Positions 32,730-44,988 of a stretch of 58,147 nucleotides of DNA are shown here, one piece after another. The position numbers and the translations under genes were made by a program. Within the stretch, counting starts at the first letter, position 1; every line of letters starts with the position of its first letter. A model generated the notes under the pieces. It had not been told where the DNA came from. It saw only the letters and a program-made list of their open reading frames with translations, and ran no database searches. Source of the DNA: Blastomyces gilchristii SLH14081 (lineage: Eukaryota; Ascomycota; Eurotiomycetes; Onygenales; Ajellomycetaceae); assembly GCF_000003855.2 (NCBI RefSeq), contig NW_003101677.1, positions 3,074,246-3,132,392 of the forward strand, in the 5' to 3' direction.

Positions 32730-33700
32730 CTTAAGTGAACTTATTCATTCTATCAGAATACTCTTATCACTGAATCTTGAATCAGAGCTTATAATCTCAC
32801 TTCTCTGAGTCAATAATCTCTTTAATCTGATATTCTCTTTCACCCTCTAATACTTTGTAAAGAGAGTGATAAGTTATAGAAGTCTCTTCTAAGAATTTCT
32901 TATATTTATAGAGTAAAGAGATATGAAAAACATTATATATCTATAACTCAGATAATAGTTTCAATCTATAGAACTGTGAACTAACTTTCTTTATAATCTT
33001 ATAAGATTCTATCTATAAGAGATTCAGCTTCATACTAAATCTTTATATAGTGATATTTTTCAGACTCAGTCAGACTTTATCATCTTTCTTAAAACTCTTT
33101 ATAATATACTTAGAGTTATAGTATCTCTTTTAATACTCTTGAGTCTTTCTCAAGAATTTGCAGACTTCTTCTTAAATATGCTGAATTCTCTCAGTCTTCT
33201 CACAGATATTATCATACTCTATAGTGTACTCTCACAGATTTCTTGAGATTATTCACAGATAAGTCTCAGTGAGTATCTCAAAGAGAGTTTTATCTATACT
33301 AACATACTTTAAGTTATTATATATAAACTTTATAAGTGATAATTAACACACTCAGTTATTCTGATTATAATTGATAAAGTACTGCAGATACTGTTTTTAT
33401 ATACTCATCAGATATTTTATCTGATCATCTATTTATTAATAAAAAGCTGTGCTTAGATCTGATAAAATCTGCAGTATAGTTATTAGATCAGATTAGAACT
33501 TCTTTATAAAGATTAATTCTCTGTCTGAGATAATATTCACAGATAACTCAATAATATAATCAGATTATATCACAGATAAAGATATAAGTTAAATTCTTTG
33601 ACTTTAAGTTCTTATAAGTGAGTATAAAGTATGTTATCTTGATAAAGTGATCTACTATCATCAGCACACTGTTAAGACAGGTATTATATATGTTCTTACT
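32730..33700 (-). pseudogene. Gypsy-C integrase and chromodomain
   Basis: Core: SVLMIVDHFIKITYFI around 33660, matching xVLVVVDRFTKMAHFIP of gypsy integrases. Tail: FKKDDKVWLSLKNI, then FYRLKLLSEL and IYNVFHISLL (33100-32880), a close match to the usual GDKVWLSxKNI, YRLxLP and IHxVFHVSLL. Chromodomain: EREYQIKEIIDSEK, then FKIQ-stop-stop-EYSD and NKFT-stop-E near 32840-32740. The stops are TGA, or TGA from CGA, at aromatic-cage or Arg positions. This makes Gypsy-C a second chromovirus family. Confidence 0.75.
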
Positions 33701-34447
33701 TTCAGAGAGAATTACAAGAGTGTTTATTTCTAGCTATTTTCAAGATTTCTGTGAGATCAGTAGAGAAGTAAATTGTTCATATAATCTAAATTACACTATT
33801 CATAAACTCTGATAAATAGTATAAGAATATACTATCTTCTTTATAAGTTCTTATATCTTTGATCAGAAGTATTTTCTTATAAGTAACTTATAAGTTCTAG
33901 TATCTGTAAAATGACCTGTTAAAGAATAGTTATACTATCTTTTAATAAGTTCTATATATAAAAACTCATTTATTAATATATAAATTCAGGTCTCTCTTTA
34001 TAAGAGATTATTTAAGTCTCTTTAATTTTTTATTTCTGCTGAATTAATCTCTGTTATAAGTAGTTTCTAAATATACTGATTATATTCATTCTTTAGTTAC
34101 AGTTCTGATAATTTGAACAGAAGATCTTATAAAGACTTATACTGTATTTTTTCTTATATCAGATCTTCTACAGTGCTTCTCATTACTTACAAACTCTTCA
34201 GATTATAGATACTCTCTCTGAGAATCTTCACAGAGATTCTCAGAGTGTTGATTCTCAGTATTATAGAGAGTAGTTATACAGACTTCTTCTCTTTCTTCTC
34301 TTTCTTCTCTTATAGAGAATTGAGAGACTCTTCAGTCAATTTCTTTGTAATACTCAGTCTGAGCATCTTATAAAGCTTTTCTATCTTCTCTAGTCTCTCT
34401 GTGTCTGTCACTCTAATCTTCTTAATATAGTCAGGCCTGCGCGAGAG

Positions 34448-34460
34448 TCTGTTCACTGAG
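34448..34460. repeat. Candidate target-site duplication, LINE 3-prime side
   Basis: TCTGTTCACTGAG here and TGTGTTGACTGAG at 42143-42155 match at 11 of 13 positions and sit at the two LINE edges. Confidence 0.5.
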
Positions 34461-34479
34461 ATTATTATTATTATTATTC

Positions 34480-34860
34480 TTCAATTTTAAATGTATGCAG
34501 TCAGACACTATGATATCTATCTGAAAACTTTTCGTTCTCAGAGTTTTTCCTATATCTATAAAGTTACCTATTATACATTTATCAATTTCAGATATATAAA
34601 ATCAGAAAATTTCAGCTCAGAATATAAAAACTGTTTACAAATTACAGTATTTTAACATCTTCTGATACTTTGAAATCATTTGACAATATTATGACAAAAC
34701 AAAAGAGAACACAGGCTTAAAGATAGACACATTAAATAGATAGATAGAAAAGAATAGAAAGAAAAAAGTAAAGTAAAGAGAGACAATAATAAAACAAACT
34801 ATTAAAAGATAGTGAATAGCTGTTTTAATAAACTATATCTAATCAATTTTCTCCTCTTCA
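34480..34860 (-). repeat. LINE 3-prime UTR and AAT tail
   Basis: The segment ends (minus strand) ATTGAAGAATAATAATAATAATAAT. Nearly the same about 330 bp is found at 45745-46066 (end of a SINE) and 46108-46396. It includes TTTTCTATCTATCTATTTAAT and AAATGATTTCAAAGTATCAG. As the only part shared by LINE and SINE, it is the probable RT recognition region. Confidence 0.8.
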
Positions 34861-37800
34861 TATTTAGATATTTCTGAATATAGTCATTTTCTTATAGCTG
34901 CTTGAGTTTCTGATAGAAAGTCTATTAAATATTTAATTCCTGTCTCAGTTGAGAATAAGAACCTTATATTTAATTAATTTAGATCATACTTCTCTTTCAA
35001 TCTGACTCTGAGACTATTGTATAATACACAGTGTATTATAATATGCTCAGAATTCTCATTTGCATTGCAGAATGAGCATTCTATTGAATCAAATCTATTA
35101 TTAAATCTTTGTATATAAGATTTAAAATAGTCATGTTCTAGTTTCAGCTGCATTATAGGTGAGAATATTTTCTTTTTATATTTAATTAAATAAGATTTTC
35201 ACTTGAGTTTTATTTCAAATCTTGAATAATGTATACTCTTCTTTTGTTTCTACCAGATTTCATTTCACTTATTTAAACAGAATTCTTTTATCTTTCTCTT
35301 TATAAAAGATCAGAATATAATTTTTTGAATAGATCTGCTTAATTCTGAACTCTTTTTAGAGCTGAATCAGTCAATTCATTGTCATGAATATTTATATGAG
35401 CAGGGACTCAGTGCAGATGAATTATCAGTTTTAATATTCTTCTCTTTTGAATTTTTGAAACAGAGTTTAAAATCAGTTCAAGATTTATTTAATTATTATA
35501 AATCTGACAATTTTCAAGTCTTTTTAAAGCAGCTTAACTATCAGAGAATATTCATGTCTCTTTCAAACTATTTCTTCTTTTATGAGATTTTATTTCAATG
35601 AGTTTGAAAGCTTTCACTATTATAAATAGTTCAGCATTAAAGACTTCAGATTCACAGTTTAAATTTCAGAAATCTGAGATAAAATTAATATTATCTTCAG
35701 TATAAGCAATGTCTGTGTCTAATCTATTCAAGTTCTCATTTTTTGAGTCATCTGAATAAATCAGAATAGAGTCTTTTATATTAATTGTGAAATTCTCTTC
35801 AAATACTGTTCATATTCTCTCTCTTTAGATAGTTCACTTATTTGCAAGTTTATAAGAAGAGATTCAAGCTTTTCTCTTCAGAGAGATATCTTCTCATAAG
35901 CAACTTTTTCAATATTTAATAAAGAAAATTGTTTTTTAGCAGTGAGTATAGTCTGTATAGTTAAGAAAGCATTTTCTTTGAACAATTATTTTAATTTCAA
36001 TCAAGAAATCTATTTCAATCCAGTTCATTTTGAGAGTTAATTAATGATAATGAAGAAGAGACTCTTTCTCTAATTATATACTTTAAGCTCATCTTTATAA
36101 CTCTCAGAGCATAGTTTATAGAGGTCTTTTCAAATCTAATAGTAGAAGAGAGAATTAAAGCTTTAATTTTCATTATTTTAATAGAAGATGATTTGAATAC
36201 TTTCAGAATTATTCTCAAAGCTTCATTTTACAGACTTTGAAAGAGTTCAGTGACATTTCCTTAATTATTTCATTGAACTTGAACTTCATAATCAACTACT
36301 GAGATAATACAGGCTATATATAACTGTCTTATAGTCTGAAAGAATAGATCTCTCTCTGTATTTAATAGTCTGATTATGCTATTCAATAGTCTTTCTGCCT
36401 TGATAGTTCTTTGTTAAATATAATATTTAAAATTCAACTTGGAGTTTAACTATACTTCTAATCATTTGATATTTAAACTGGGTTTAATCTCTCTATTTAA
36501 AAGAGTTAAGCATAGTTCTTTCTTATTGAATCTAGAAAACAAATGAATTAACTCAGTTTTTTTCATATTAAATTAAATTTAATTAATATCTGCTCTAATA
36601 AAGATTTTCTTTACTACTTTTTCAATCACTTCTAAATTCTCTTTACTTGTTTTTGAACTGTAGACTAGATTAATATCATTCATATAACTTGAAGATCTCA
36701 CTATTTTCATATCTCTATTCTTGAATAGATATGCAGTGTATCTCATAAATAAAATGAGTGAGATTGAAGATTCTTATGATACTTCTATTTTTATCTCAGT
36801 TTTATCTTGTTTCATTTCATTAAAGAATAGTTGTATGATTCATTTTAAACATACAACAGTTAAGTCATTTATTAGAGAAAGTGACAGTTTTAATATCTTC
36901 AAAGTTTGAATTAACTTTGACTTTGAAGCATGATTAAATGCTTCTTTTATATCAATAAAAACTGCAGTTGAGACCAGATCTTCATGCTTTACTATTTGAA
37001 TATCATGAATAATTGAGAGAACAGTGTCAATTACAGAGTATTATTTTCTATCTCTCATTTATTCACTGAATAGAAGAGAATCATTAATAGAGCTTATAAA
37101 AGATAGTTGAGTAGCTATTATCTTTTCTACAACCTTTTCTAAACTGTTTAATAGAGATATTACTCTATATAACTTAGAAATTGAAATTTTTCTATTAGGT
37201 TTTACAAGAATCACTTTAGTAGCTTCTCTTCAGCATTCAGAATAATGTTCATTTTTCAACAGATTGAAAAAAAGCCTAAAATATTGATTCTTTAAGTAGA
37301 AATATGTATTTTGAATGATTAAGTAATTCATTGAATCAGGCCCTGCAGCAGTTTTAACTGAACTTGTGAAGATAGCTGACTCAAATTCATCTTATATAAG
37401 CTCAGATCATTCTCAGACATTGTTATCAATATAGTTATAAAGTGATATATTCTCTTTCTCTGAATCTGAATCTGATGAGTTTTGAAAGAGAATTCTTATA
37501 AAAGCTTAACATTTTTTCTTAAAAGAATTTGCTGTATATAATTCATTCTGAAACTTATATTCTAAGACTGGAAGTTTTGCTACACTTGTTGTTTTATTAT
37601 AGTTAAAAGCTTTAAATACTTTCTTTTCTTATACTTTTTCAAGAAATTTGTTTCAGCAGTCAGTTTTAACTCTATTAATATCTGAAAAATATTCATTTCT
37701 GACTGCTTTAAACTCTTTATTATATATTATATTATTCTTTCAATCTCTTCTAGTAGCAGTTAATTGTTTTCTTTTAGATATAATATTCTTATTTTATCAA

Positions 37801-38645
37801 GATTTGAAATACTCAGAAGACTTTTTCTTTGAAATATTATCTCTAACACTTATTAAAATAATAGATGTAATGAGCTTTAATCTATTTTCAAGTATTTCAT
37901 TTGAGATATCTTGACTGGAATTTCAATATACCTCACTCTGCTTTTCAGATTTTAACAGTTTTATACTTTCTTCAACTGCTTTTCAATTAGCTTTTTCAAA
38001 GTTATACTGATTAGAGAGAAGAGAGTTCTCACTCATTTATTTTTCACTCAGTTAAATATCAAATTGAATAATCTCTTGATCTGATTCTGATATCTTATTT
38101 AAATCAATAAATTAGTTTACAAGTCTTTTTTCAATTAAATTTTATAATATGAAGATTAGATCTATAATAGATTTCTATTTTATATCTTTTCTAAAGAATG
38201 TTTATTAATCAGACTTGTTAACTAGATCTATTGAATACTTAAAGATTTATTCAATCAGATTATCTACTCTTACTACTTTGTTATATTCTGAATTTTATCA
38301 AAGATGATATGCATTGAAATCTTCTACAATTATAGAGTTTCTTAACAGAGTTATATTCAGAAATTCTCTATTAATTATTCAGATATTATTATTTTTCTTC
38401 AATGACTTTTCATTATAGATATTTATAAACTGTATAGTATTAAACTCATTCTCTTTCTCTATAATATTACTCATCAGAATATCAGAGTCAGATATAATAT
38501 TAAATCTTAGATTAAATTAATATATTAATCTCTTTCTTTCATAGATCACTACTCTTGACTTTATATCAGACTTTGAGATAGAGGTAGGAGTAGGTTAGAG
38601 GGGAAATAATGTATTTTCTGGCTCAGTATCAAAATTCAGTTTCTG
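34860..38645 (-). pseudogene. LINE ORF2: endonuclease, reverse transcriptase, RNase H, zinc finger
   Basis: In order: EDFNAYHL (38304-38324), the GDFNAHH motif of APE endonucleases with Gly changed to Glu; RT with ISLLN and the YMNDINL box at 36669-36686 (one Asp lost); the open linker 36015-36218; RNase H to LHWVPAHINIHDNELTDS (about 35365-35420), the full HWVPxHxxxxxNExAD motif; and a C-terminal C-x2-C-x7-H-x4-C finger, CSFCNANENSEHIIIHC near 35030-35080. This domain order is that of Tad1/I-clade LINEs. It would nick target DNA and copy LINE or SINE RNA there. Many TGA and TAA stops. Confidence 0.85.
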
Positions 38646-38745
38646 NNNNNNNNNNNNNNNNNNNNNNNNNNNNNNNNNNNNNNNNNNNNNNNNNNNNNNN
38701 NNNNNNNNNNNNNNNNNNNNNNNNNNNNNNNNNNNNNNNNNNNNN
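38646..38745. other. Assembly gap (100 N)
   Basis: Exactly 100 undetermined bases, the usual placeholder for a gap of unknown size. It hides the ORF1/ORF2 boundary of the LINE. Confidence 0.99.
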
Positions 38746-38899
38746 ACTTTTTATTCAAATATAATTTGAAGATAAGAATAAATACAATTTAAGTTTCTAT
38801 TCACATTGTTTTAAATAAATGTGATTTTTGAAGAGTTTTTAAACTTTTTTTATTATTTTTGTTGTATATTCATACTAAAAGAGAGTAAAGATAGAGTAG

Positions 38900-40500
38900 A
38901 ATCTAATCTCTATTATTAGACAGTAGATTATAACTATTTTGAAAAGTAGAAATCTTAACTGCTTGCATTATATCTAGTTTATTATCACAGTCATTTCTCC
39001 ATTCTCTAATCTTAACAGAAGTTTAAGAATTCAAATTCTATTTATATTTAGCTGAAGAATTGAAGTTTGAAGATTTAGATAGTTAAGAGTGTCTTCTTTT
39101 TAAGCTTATAGTAGTAGATTTACTGACTTGACTATTCTCTTCAGTTCTAGTTGACTTTGAGCTTCATCTTTTCTTCAGTTCTTTTGAGTTCTTGAAGTAA
39201 ACATACATTCTTTTAAGCTAGATACATGTTTTTCTTTGTAATTATAGTATTTAAGCAGAGTACATTAACATATTTCATCTCTTTTTAAGTATGTTTCACT
39301 TTTATACTCACTGGTTTTACAATCTCTAGCACAGAATGCATATTTTAAGTTACTAAAATAAGAGATTATAAAGTGTTCATATCTTTAACAGTTTGAATAC
39401 TGTGTTTGAGCTTTGAGATTCATTCTTGAGTCTTTGAATTAATGAACTCTCATTTTTAAACCTGTTACTCTTACTTCAGAGATCTTTGATTATTCAAGTA
39501 TCTTTATATATACAAGAACAGAGGCATTTCTTCTACTTTATCTGAACTCAATTGAATTTAGCTATACATGCTCTTTTCTCAGTTGAATAGAATTATATTC
39601 TTCTAATTCATTTTTAAGAAGTAGCATTTCTTCATCACAGTAAAAAATTTCAACTGAAATATTATGAAGAATAAATTTGTCTCACTTTTTATCTCTCTCA
39701 GTTAGAATTATTATGTTTAACAAAGACTCTACTGCTGATTTTTAGAGATTCTCATTCTGAGCAAGAAATTCTGCACTGAATTCAGACATTGTAGTTAGAA
39801 TAATGAAGTTTTTAAAGAAGAATGACTCAATTGAAGCTATAACTGATTTTTGAAGTTCAATATCAGTCATTACCTGAGAAAAGAACTGCTGATTAATTTC
39901 ATTTCTAATTCTGAAAATAAGATTTGAGTTTAGCTTGTTTCTCTGTAAGATATTCTGATTTAAGACTTTGAGAATAAGTCTTCTATTTCTGGAGATTTGA
40001 AAGTTTTTCTCTTTTTATATTTTTTTCTTCACTTTTCTATGAATAGAAGTATGAGCAGTATTCTTCTCACTTTTCTCAGAATTTTAAGTAGATTTTGAGA
40101 TAGCAGATTTAGAAACAGCAGATTCAGCTGCTTAAGCATATATTTTCTTCTAATTTAAAGAAGAAGAAGAAGAAGTAGAAGAAGAAGAGAAATAAAATAA
40201 TGAGTCAGTAATTATACTAGAGATTTTCAATGTTTTTTAAACTGTGTTTGAAATTTCAAGTTTGAACTTGATCATCTTCTGTAGTTGTCTAGTCTGAGTA
40301 TGAAGAATTCACAGATCTTCTTCATTCATCTCACTCAGACACTGCTTTTCAAGAATCTTACTTACTTTTTCAAGTTTCTGTATTTCAAGAACTTGTTATT
40401 TCTCTATTTCTTCTTTCTTTCTTCTCTTCAGAATTTCAATCTCAGAAATAGCATTTAAGAAAGCATCTTTTTCCACATTAACTAAGTATATTTTTGAACT
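38900..40500 (-). pseudogene. LINE ORF1, second copy
   Basis: The minus strand matches 6285-7471: start region with ATA in place of ATG near 40500, the charged helix (EIEILK, about 40440), the Ser-rich segment (near 40130), and the knuckle region (about 39420-39300), where CLNC-stop-RYEHF is readable. It extends beyond the point where the left copy is cut. Heavily interrupted by TAA and TGA. Confidence 0.7.
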
Positions 40501-41329
40501 TATTATTCTCACTCAATGAAAAGTTGATCAGACTGTTACAGTTAAGAGATTTATTAAACTCTTTTAAATTGAAAAGTTGATCAGACTGTTTTAAAAGAAG
40601 AATAAAAGACTTTTATATATAAAATACCTGATTTTTTTCACACTAGTTCAGTAACTAGGTTAGATTTTTGAAGAGAATCTAATAAACTAAAATTGATTTT
40701 TAAAATAAATCAATAAAATCTTTACAATCTCTTTCTTAAAATATAGTGAGAAAAAGTATGATATCAATTGATAATAAATCAGATAATATTACAGTTTTTA
40801 AGAGAAGAACTAATAAAAAATAAATCAATTTTTTACAGAGAAAGTAATTAAAATTATTCAATTTTATTCTAAATTATTCAATTCTTCTCACACAACAAGT
40901 GTACAACTTAAATCAGTTAATAAAGAGTGTAAAAAAGAATTAAGTATTAATAAAAGCTCTTCAGTCACTGAGAAAGTAATTCTTACTTAAAAGAATGTAA
41001 AATTATAACAGAAAATATCTCTGTTTTTAATTTTTTATAAGAATATTGTGTAAAACTCAGAGAAAAACATCTTACTTTTTTAAGAGAAGTAAAAAACTAT
41101 TTCTAATATCTTTTTTTTTGCATTAACAGCTGCAGAAGAATAAGATAGAAACTGCTAAGATATGCACTACTGTATACTCTTTATTAAGACTTTCTCTCTT
41201 CAGAATCTTGATATTATAGAGAATACAAGTCTGTTTCTATATAATAATATAAATATTGTGAGCAGAATATAGAGAAACTGGTTATTTAAATCTCAAAATA
41301 GAAGACTTTGTCAATGATTATATTAATAT

Positions 41330-42142
41330 AGAGTTAATTCTTAAATTTAATAGAAATCTAGTGTTGTTGTTCTCAATTTCTTGCAGAATCTATTGAATAT
41401 TGAGATATTAAAACTAGATTTAATATATCTCACTATGCAGGAATCAAAGACTCAGTCAGATCTTGAGATATACTGATTTTATAGTTGTTAATATGCTGTT
41501 AACTCATTGTCTGCTGATTCTGTATCAAATACTATTACTGAGGTATCTTTTTGTATTTTTCTGCTGAGAATGAGCCAGATTGAGAGGAATGGTACAAGAG
41601 TGAAACTTGGCGTTAATCTCTTGATACACTGAAGACAGACAGGGTTTTCATGAAGATTGCACTTCAGATGTGTCTGTTGATTATGTGCTTGATATTATTG
41701 TTGAGGTATCTTTTTGTATTTTTCTACTGAGAATGAGCCAGATTGAGAAGAGCGGTACAAGGATGAGACTTGGCATTGATGTTTTAGAACATCAAAGATG
41801 AACAGGGTTTTCGCGGAGATTGCTCCTCAGATATCTTCACAATTACAGATTGAGAATCTTTCAAAATCAAGAAGATTGATGCATATGGCTAGGTCTCTTC
41901 ATCTTACAATTTGTATGGCAATTTGCCCCGGGGTTGCAGTGTGGTAGGGGTGAACAGGGGATAATCCCACATAGAAGTTTCGAACAACATCTGGTTCACA
42001 TTTGGCTGGATAACTCCACCACCACACGGGGTATGCGGTCGGCGATGGGGTCAAAATGCTCGTATGATCGAGGGGTTTTTGATGGATCTATCGGCGGGGT
42101 GTTATTCGAAAAATCGAGCGAGTTCGTAGTGGAGCGGTTGAC
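41330..42142 (-). repeat. LINE 5-prime monomers and head, attached copy
   Basis: Monomers begin GAGGTATCTTTTTGTA at 41540 and 41703, a 163-bp period. The head at 41920-42142 keeps many CG sites (ATGCGGTCGGCGATGGGG). It is probably the LINE promoter. Confidence 0.8.
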
Positions 42143-42209
42143 TGTGTTGACTGAGATCTTAGTTGTCTTAATATACTCTATCTTGAATCAGAACTCACTC
42201 AGTTTCTGA
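41934..42209 (+). other. Outward-reading open frame at the LINE 5-prime end, second copy
   Basis: The frame starts with TTG and shares RSFEQHLVHIW, NSTTTRGMRSAMG and CSYDRGVFDGSIGG with the minus-strand frame at 4472-4711. It runs antisense, out of the LINE and into the flanking Gypsy-C, so its last 20 codons are not conserved. No domain recognised. Confidence 0.35.
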
Positions 42210-42899
42210 GCTAAGTGAATCTATCACTATAAGAGTTTCTTGATTAAAGTAAACTGTTGTAAGCTGTTATAAGCAGTTTCAGTAGTAATTACTATTATAA
42301 GGCTCTGAAAGTAGTGAGTAATATTAGTAACAGAAGAATTTCACTATTGTAAGAAGCTTCTGATTACAAATATTATAGGTAATCTCTGTAAATTGTATCT
42401 TTTATAAGAAAAAGATCACTGAAACTCAGTTCTTATTTAACTATAGTTATAAGACTATTTCTGAATTATAAAGAAGAAGACATCTGTCTTCAATTTAATT
42501 AAGAGTAAGAGATTAAATTATTATTATATTTATAAATATCTGTTTCAATCTTACAAAGACTCTGTAAGCTTTTGAGATAAGAAAGTTCTTACAGCTCTCT
42601 CTTCTCAATAATCTTTCTATTCTTTATTTACAGAATAACTTCTTCTTATTCTCACTGTTCAGTATGTCTATAAGAGTTAAAAAGATTCTTATAAATATAA
42701 AGATAAATTATCTATAGAAATTCACAAAGCTCAGAAAGATCTGAATCTTAATAATACTAGTTAACTTCAGTTATGATAGAATAGTCTCAATTTATAAAGA
42801 TTTTATCTGAATATTATCTGTAATAATTATATATTCTTGAAAATTAATCTGATGAGTACTGAAGTTATACTTTATAATCTTAATATACAGCTCTGCCTC

Positions 42900-43330
42900 A
42901 TATAAGATCTTTAATACAGTTTATATATACTCAGTGTATTCTTTCTTCTTTACAGAGTACATTATTACATCATTCAGATATATTACTATGAATATATTCA
43001 GATATATATAAAGTGTTTTATTGATAAAAGAGTAAAATATCATAGAGATATTAATTAAATTAAAAGACATCACTAGATATTTAAATAATTTCAGTACAGT
43101 GCTAAAGACAGTCTTTCATTCATTCTCAGATTATATTCACAGCTGTGTATATATCAATCATGTTTAATTATATTAATATGACAGCTCTTATAACATGATT
43201 GATTATATTCTCAATCAGAGACAGAGAATAGTAACTCTTTATAGTCTTGAAGTTCAGATTACAGTAGTTTATACATAATCTAAGATCTTTATTCTTCTTC
43301 TTTATAAATAGTACAGAGACTTTTACATAG
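42900..43330 (-). pseudogene. Gypsy-C reverse transcriptase
   Basis: Motifs in order on the minus strand: LFIKKKNKDLRLCINY near 43310, a palm segment MIDIYTAVNII near 43150, and VIYLNDVIVYS near 42970. TGA or TAA replaces several Trp, Arg and Gln positions. The enzyme is non-functional. Confidence 0.75.
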
Positions 43331-44974
43331 ATCTGTGAAGATTAAATAAAGTTATTCTTTAGATTCTTCTTTATATAAGCTTATAAGACTTCTATCTTAT
43401 AATAAGAAAACTGACAGATTGATTCTTAGAAGAGTTTCTATTCTTCTATTAAATCTATTATCAGATTCTTCTTATAGTAAGATAAAAGCTTAGCTATCTT
43501 ATCTAAACTGAATATCTCTGTAAGATCTCAGTATTTCTCTGATATCTGAAGCTCAGTTTGCATGACTGTGAGATTCTCAGATATTTGCAAAGTTATTATA
43601 TAAATAAGCTTGTCTTCTTTAATTAACTCTACAGTATTAACTGATTCTATCTTCATAAGTAAGTCTGTCAATACTGATTAGAAGTATAAACCTGACTTAC
43701 AGATAGCTATATACACATTATATCTTTAAAGTTATATAAGTCTTAAGTATATATTATCTATAATATCTGTGATAATCACAGTTATTACAAATCTTCTTCA
43801 AGTTCTGAAGAGATCTTGTAATTAAAAGATGACTCTTACATGTCTCTCATCTCTCAGGTCTGAGTTCTCACACTCTACTTATTATAAGAGCAGATTCTCA
43901 GTTTTCATCATTCAGCTTATTCACTCTTTGAGCTTTAGAAACACTACAGTGATCTGAGATTCTGAGTTCATTAATACTTTTCATACTTACAGAGTAGTAG
44001 TACTACAGTATAGTCTCTTCTCATAAGTCTATATTATTATTAAGAGAGTAACAGATTCAGATATTAGCTTCAAGACTTTTAAGAAGACAGTTACTGACTC
44101 TGTTCATAACTTCTTAAATTTCTATTTTAATTTGTTCAGATAGTTTATATAAAGATACTCTAATTTAAAATAGATAAAGTAGAGACTCTTTTTCTTAATC
44201 TCTCTATTATATACTCTGTTCACAGAAGCTTATAAAGCTCTCTCTTTTTACTTAGTAGTCAGATATGAATCTCTTTATATCTTAATATCTTTTTCTAATA
44301 AATCTGTTCTCTATTATTCTAACTCTTGCAGAGCTGATCAGTGATCTACTCTTCACAGATCTGTGATTCTCACAGTGAATCTGTAAGCAGTGAATAAGAG
44401 TTATCAGTTTCTTCAGAGTTAAAAGCTTAGAGTCTTACTTAATAAGTCTATTCTGTATATCTTTATTCAGTCTTTTTATAAATATTATTATTCAGATCTT
44501 ATTTCAGAACTCTGTTTTCATAAATCTTAATTCACATTATAATTTTATAAAGTACTGTGAGTAGTCTTTATCAGATTTCTTATCTCTTTTTCTAATATTA
44601 ATGATTACAGTTCAGATATTCTCTGTTCAGCTTATAAAGTCTTTTAACTTATTCTCTAAATAGATCTTAACAATGAATCAGTAGAATTTCTTTTAATTAT
44701 TTTCTAAATAATTCAGTCAGTTTTTGACTTCAGTATAGTAGAGATTTATTATTATATAAATAACAGCTTCTTCATATTTCATATTATATAGTGAGACTTA
44801 TATGTTAATTTCAAATACAACCTTATAAAAGCTTTGATAGATTGTAATTCAGAGAATAATCTTATGTAATCACAGCTTAAGAAAGTTTATTTTCAATTTA
44901 CAGATATCTCTGAAGATTATTTCTAGAAACTCAGTATGAGAGTGTTTACAGACAGTTAGTATTTCTTATAGAAA

Positions 44975-44988
44975 AATAGCTTGACTTT
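44975..44988. repeat. Target-site duplication, left copy (SINE)
   Basis: AATAGCTTGACTTT, repeated exactly at 46067-46080 on the far side of the SINE. A perfect 14-bp duplication. Confidence 0.85.

Larger units (their letters stand above)
30690..34460 (-). mobile_element. Gypsy-C, 3-prime half: integrase, chromodomain and downstream region
   Basis: The minus strand holds an integrase core (about 33700-33400), the integrase tail (33120-32850) and a chromodomain-like block (32845-32730). Toward 30690 comes AT-rich sequence that should be 3-prime UTR and LTR but whose LTR edges I cannot place. The RT half lies at 42143-44988 beyond the LINE. Stops are abundant. 30690-32700 has no recognisable gene; the 61-codon frame at 32224-32409 is not supported. 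Confidence 0.7.
34461..42142 (-). mobile_element. Near full-length Tad1/I-like LINE inserted in Gypsy-C
   Basis: On the minus strand from 42142: GC-rich head and two to three 163-bp monomers (to 41330), leader (to about 40500), ORF1 (about 40490-38900), ORF2 (APE endonuclease, RT, RNase H, C-terminal zinc finger; about 38650-34860, with a 100-N gap near the start), 3-prime UTR (34860-34480) and an AAT-repeat tail ending at 34461. Gypsy-C sequence flanks both sides and a 13-bp imperfect duplication marks the edges. Length is about 7.7 kb. All frames are broken. Confidence 0.85.
42143..44988 (-). mobile_element. Gypsy-C, 5-prime half: gag to reverse transcriptase
   Basis: The minus strand reads VPVLFIKKKNKDLRLCINY, then LSLIENIIN, and YLNDVIVYS with the YLDD box at 42963-42980 (first Asp changed to Asn), a Ty3/gypsy RT. 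Upstream (43700-44988) should be protease and gag; frames are too broken to place motifs with confidence. The right edge is a SINE with a 14-bp target duplication. The left edge is the LINE. Confidence 0.75.
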
